Assembly (NCBI GenBank): GCA_025929805.1
Contig: JAICPP010000082.1
Span: forward strand, 1 to 12,852
DNA: 12,852 nt
Reading direction: 5' to 3'
Source: Gemmatimonadales bacterium
GTDB taxonomy: Bacteria > Gemmatimonadota > Gemmatimonadetes > Gemmatimonadales > GWC2-71-9
Part shown: one piece after another, positions 12,707 to 12,852 of the stretch
Position numbering within the stretch: position 1 is the first letter of the stretch
How the letters are laid out: every line of letters begins with the position of its first letter
Position numbers and translations under genes: made by a program
The notes under the pieces: generated by a model
What the model was told of the DNA's origin: nothing
Databases searched by the model: none
The model's input: the letters and a program-made list of their open reading frames with translations, nothing else

Positions 12707-12852
12707 TCGCCCGCCGCCGTCTTCGCCCGCAGCTCGTCGAACCAGTTCAGCACCACCGCGATCCGCCGACGAGATCGTTCGCTCGCCCAGCTCGCGCTCG
12801 AGGACACAACGGTCCGCGAGTGCCGTTTTCAGGTCATCGAATGGCTCGCCGA
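12704..12852 (-). pseudogene. Collapsed Pkn-type serine/threonine kinase remnant (right edge)
   Basis: On the minus strand, 12850-12782 encodes PFDDLKTALADRCVLERELG, the very N-terminus of the Pkn-type kinases abundant in Gemmatimonadota (usual form LADRYVLERELG followed by GGMATVYLA). The glycine loop does not follow. After about 10 bases, in another frame, 12771-12709 encodes RRIAVVLNWFDELRAKTAAG, which resembles the C-terminal end of the same kinases when they carry WD40/TolB-like repeats (VVLNWFEEL). About 800 residues of kinase and repeat domains are thus missing and the ends are out of frame. The N-terminal frame stops at 12704-12706; its start is probably just right of the window. A functional peptide is unlikely. 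Both matches rest on memory of the families. Confidence 0.55.

Larger units (their letters stand above)
12547..12711. repeat. Composite inverted structure: GGCGATAGG plus octamer arrays on both arms
   Basis: GGCGATAGG at 12547-12555 has its exact reverse complement at 12703-12711. Reading inward from each copy one meets an 8-bp-period array: CGGACAGG-like on the left, CGGAGAGG-like (minus strand) on the right. The two convergent reading frames, the VOC gene and the kinase remnant, both reach a TAG inside this motif (CGATAG). Between the arms is a separate palindrome at 12617-12649. Confidence 0.6.

Noticed and set aside
12283..12807. 174-codon minus-strand frame covering the VOC gene 3' half and the repeats
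   Set aside because: Only its first ~35 codons carry the kinase C-terminal remnant; the rest reads through tandem repeats and the antisense of a clear VOC gene.

Overview
The window is GC-rich (roughly two thirds G+C by eye), gene-dense bacterial chromosome. The organism is most likely a member of the Gemmatimonadota or a close relative. This rests on general gene style, a Tat-type sugar-isomerase-like protein, short Gemmatimonadota-style lipoproteins and, at the right edge, a remnant of the Pkn-type kinase family (N-terminus like LADRYVLERELG, C-terminus like VVLNWFEEL) that is greatly expanded in that group. No marker gene is present, so the assignment is an inference.

Region 1 (1-6273, plus strand) is a tight operon: an HD-domain 7TM phosphodiesterase of the PgpH/YqfF type (its start lies left of the window), ybeY, two consecutive CNNM/CorC-type CBS membrane proteins, and mgtE. 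The first two genes overlap by 8 bp; every later junction is a 4-bp ATGA overlap. The operon joins a likely cyclic-di-AMP hydrolase, an RNA-maturation factor and three proteins linked to Mg2+ transport. Region 2 (6391-8043, plus) is a SulP anion transporter with a C-terminal STAS domain, preceded by a small perfect palindrome.

Region 3 (8044-8350) separates convergent units. It holds a 22-bp perfect inverted repeat around a 52-nt centre, and a proline-rich minus-strand ORF. Region 4 (8351-10853, minus strand) looks like a five-gene operon with 5-20 bp gaps: a SnoaL/NTF2-like protein, an 89-aa conserved small protein, a short lipoprotein, a DUF6624 protein, and a Tat-signal TIM-barrel protein of the sugar phosphate isomerase/epimerase type. 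The role of this set is unknown.

Region 5 (10875-12554, plus) starts divergently only 21 bp from region 4. It carries a small GNAT of the YidJ/Acetyltransf_CG type, an F420-dependent-NADP-oxidoreductase-like Rossmann protein, and a PhnB-type VOC protein; the last two have strong Shine-Dalgarno sites. Region 6 (12547-12852) is repeat-rich. Two inverted arms each begin with GGCGATAGG and continue into an octamer array, and they flank a degenerate copy of a CATTGCGAGG-type palindrome. Beyond them is a collapsed kinase pseudogene on the minus strand whose N- and C-terminal ends are joined with almost everything between them lost.

I found no CRISPR array, tRNA, rRNA, transposase or recognisable defence system. 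The least explained items are the region-4 operon, the composite repeat with kinase remnant, and the 22-bp inverted repeat.
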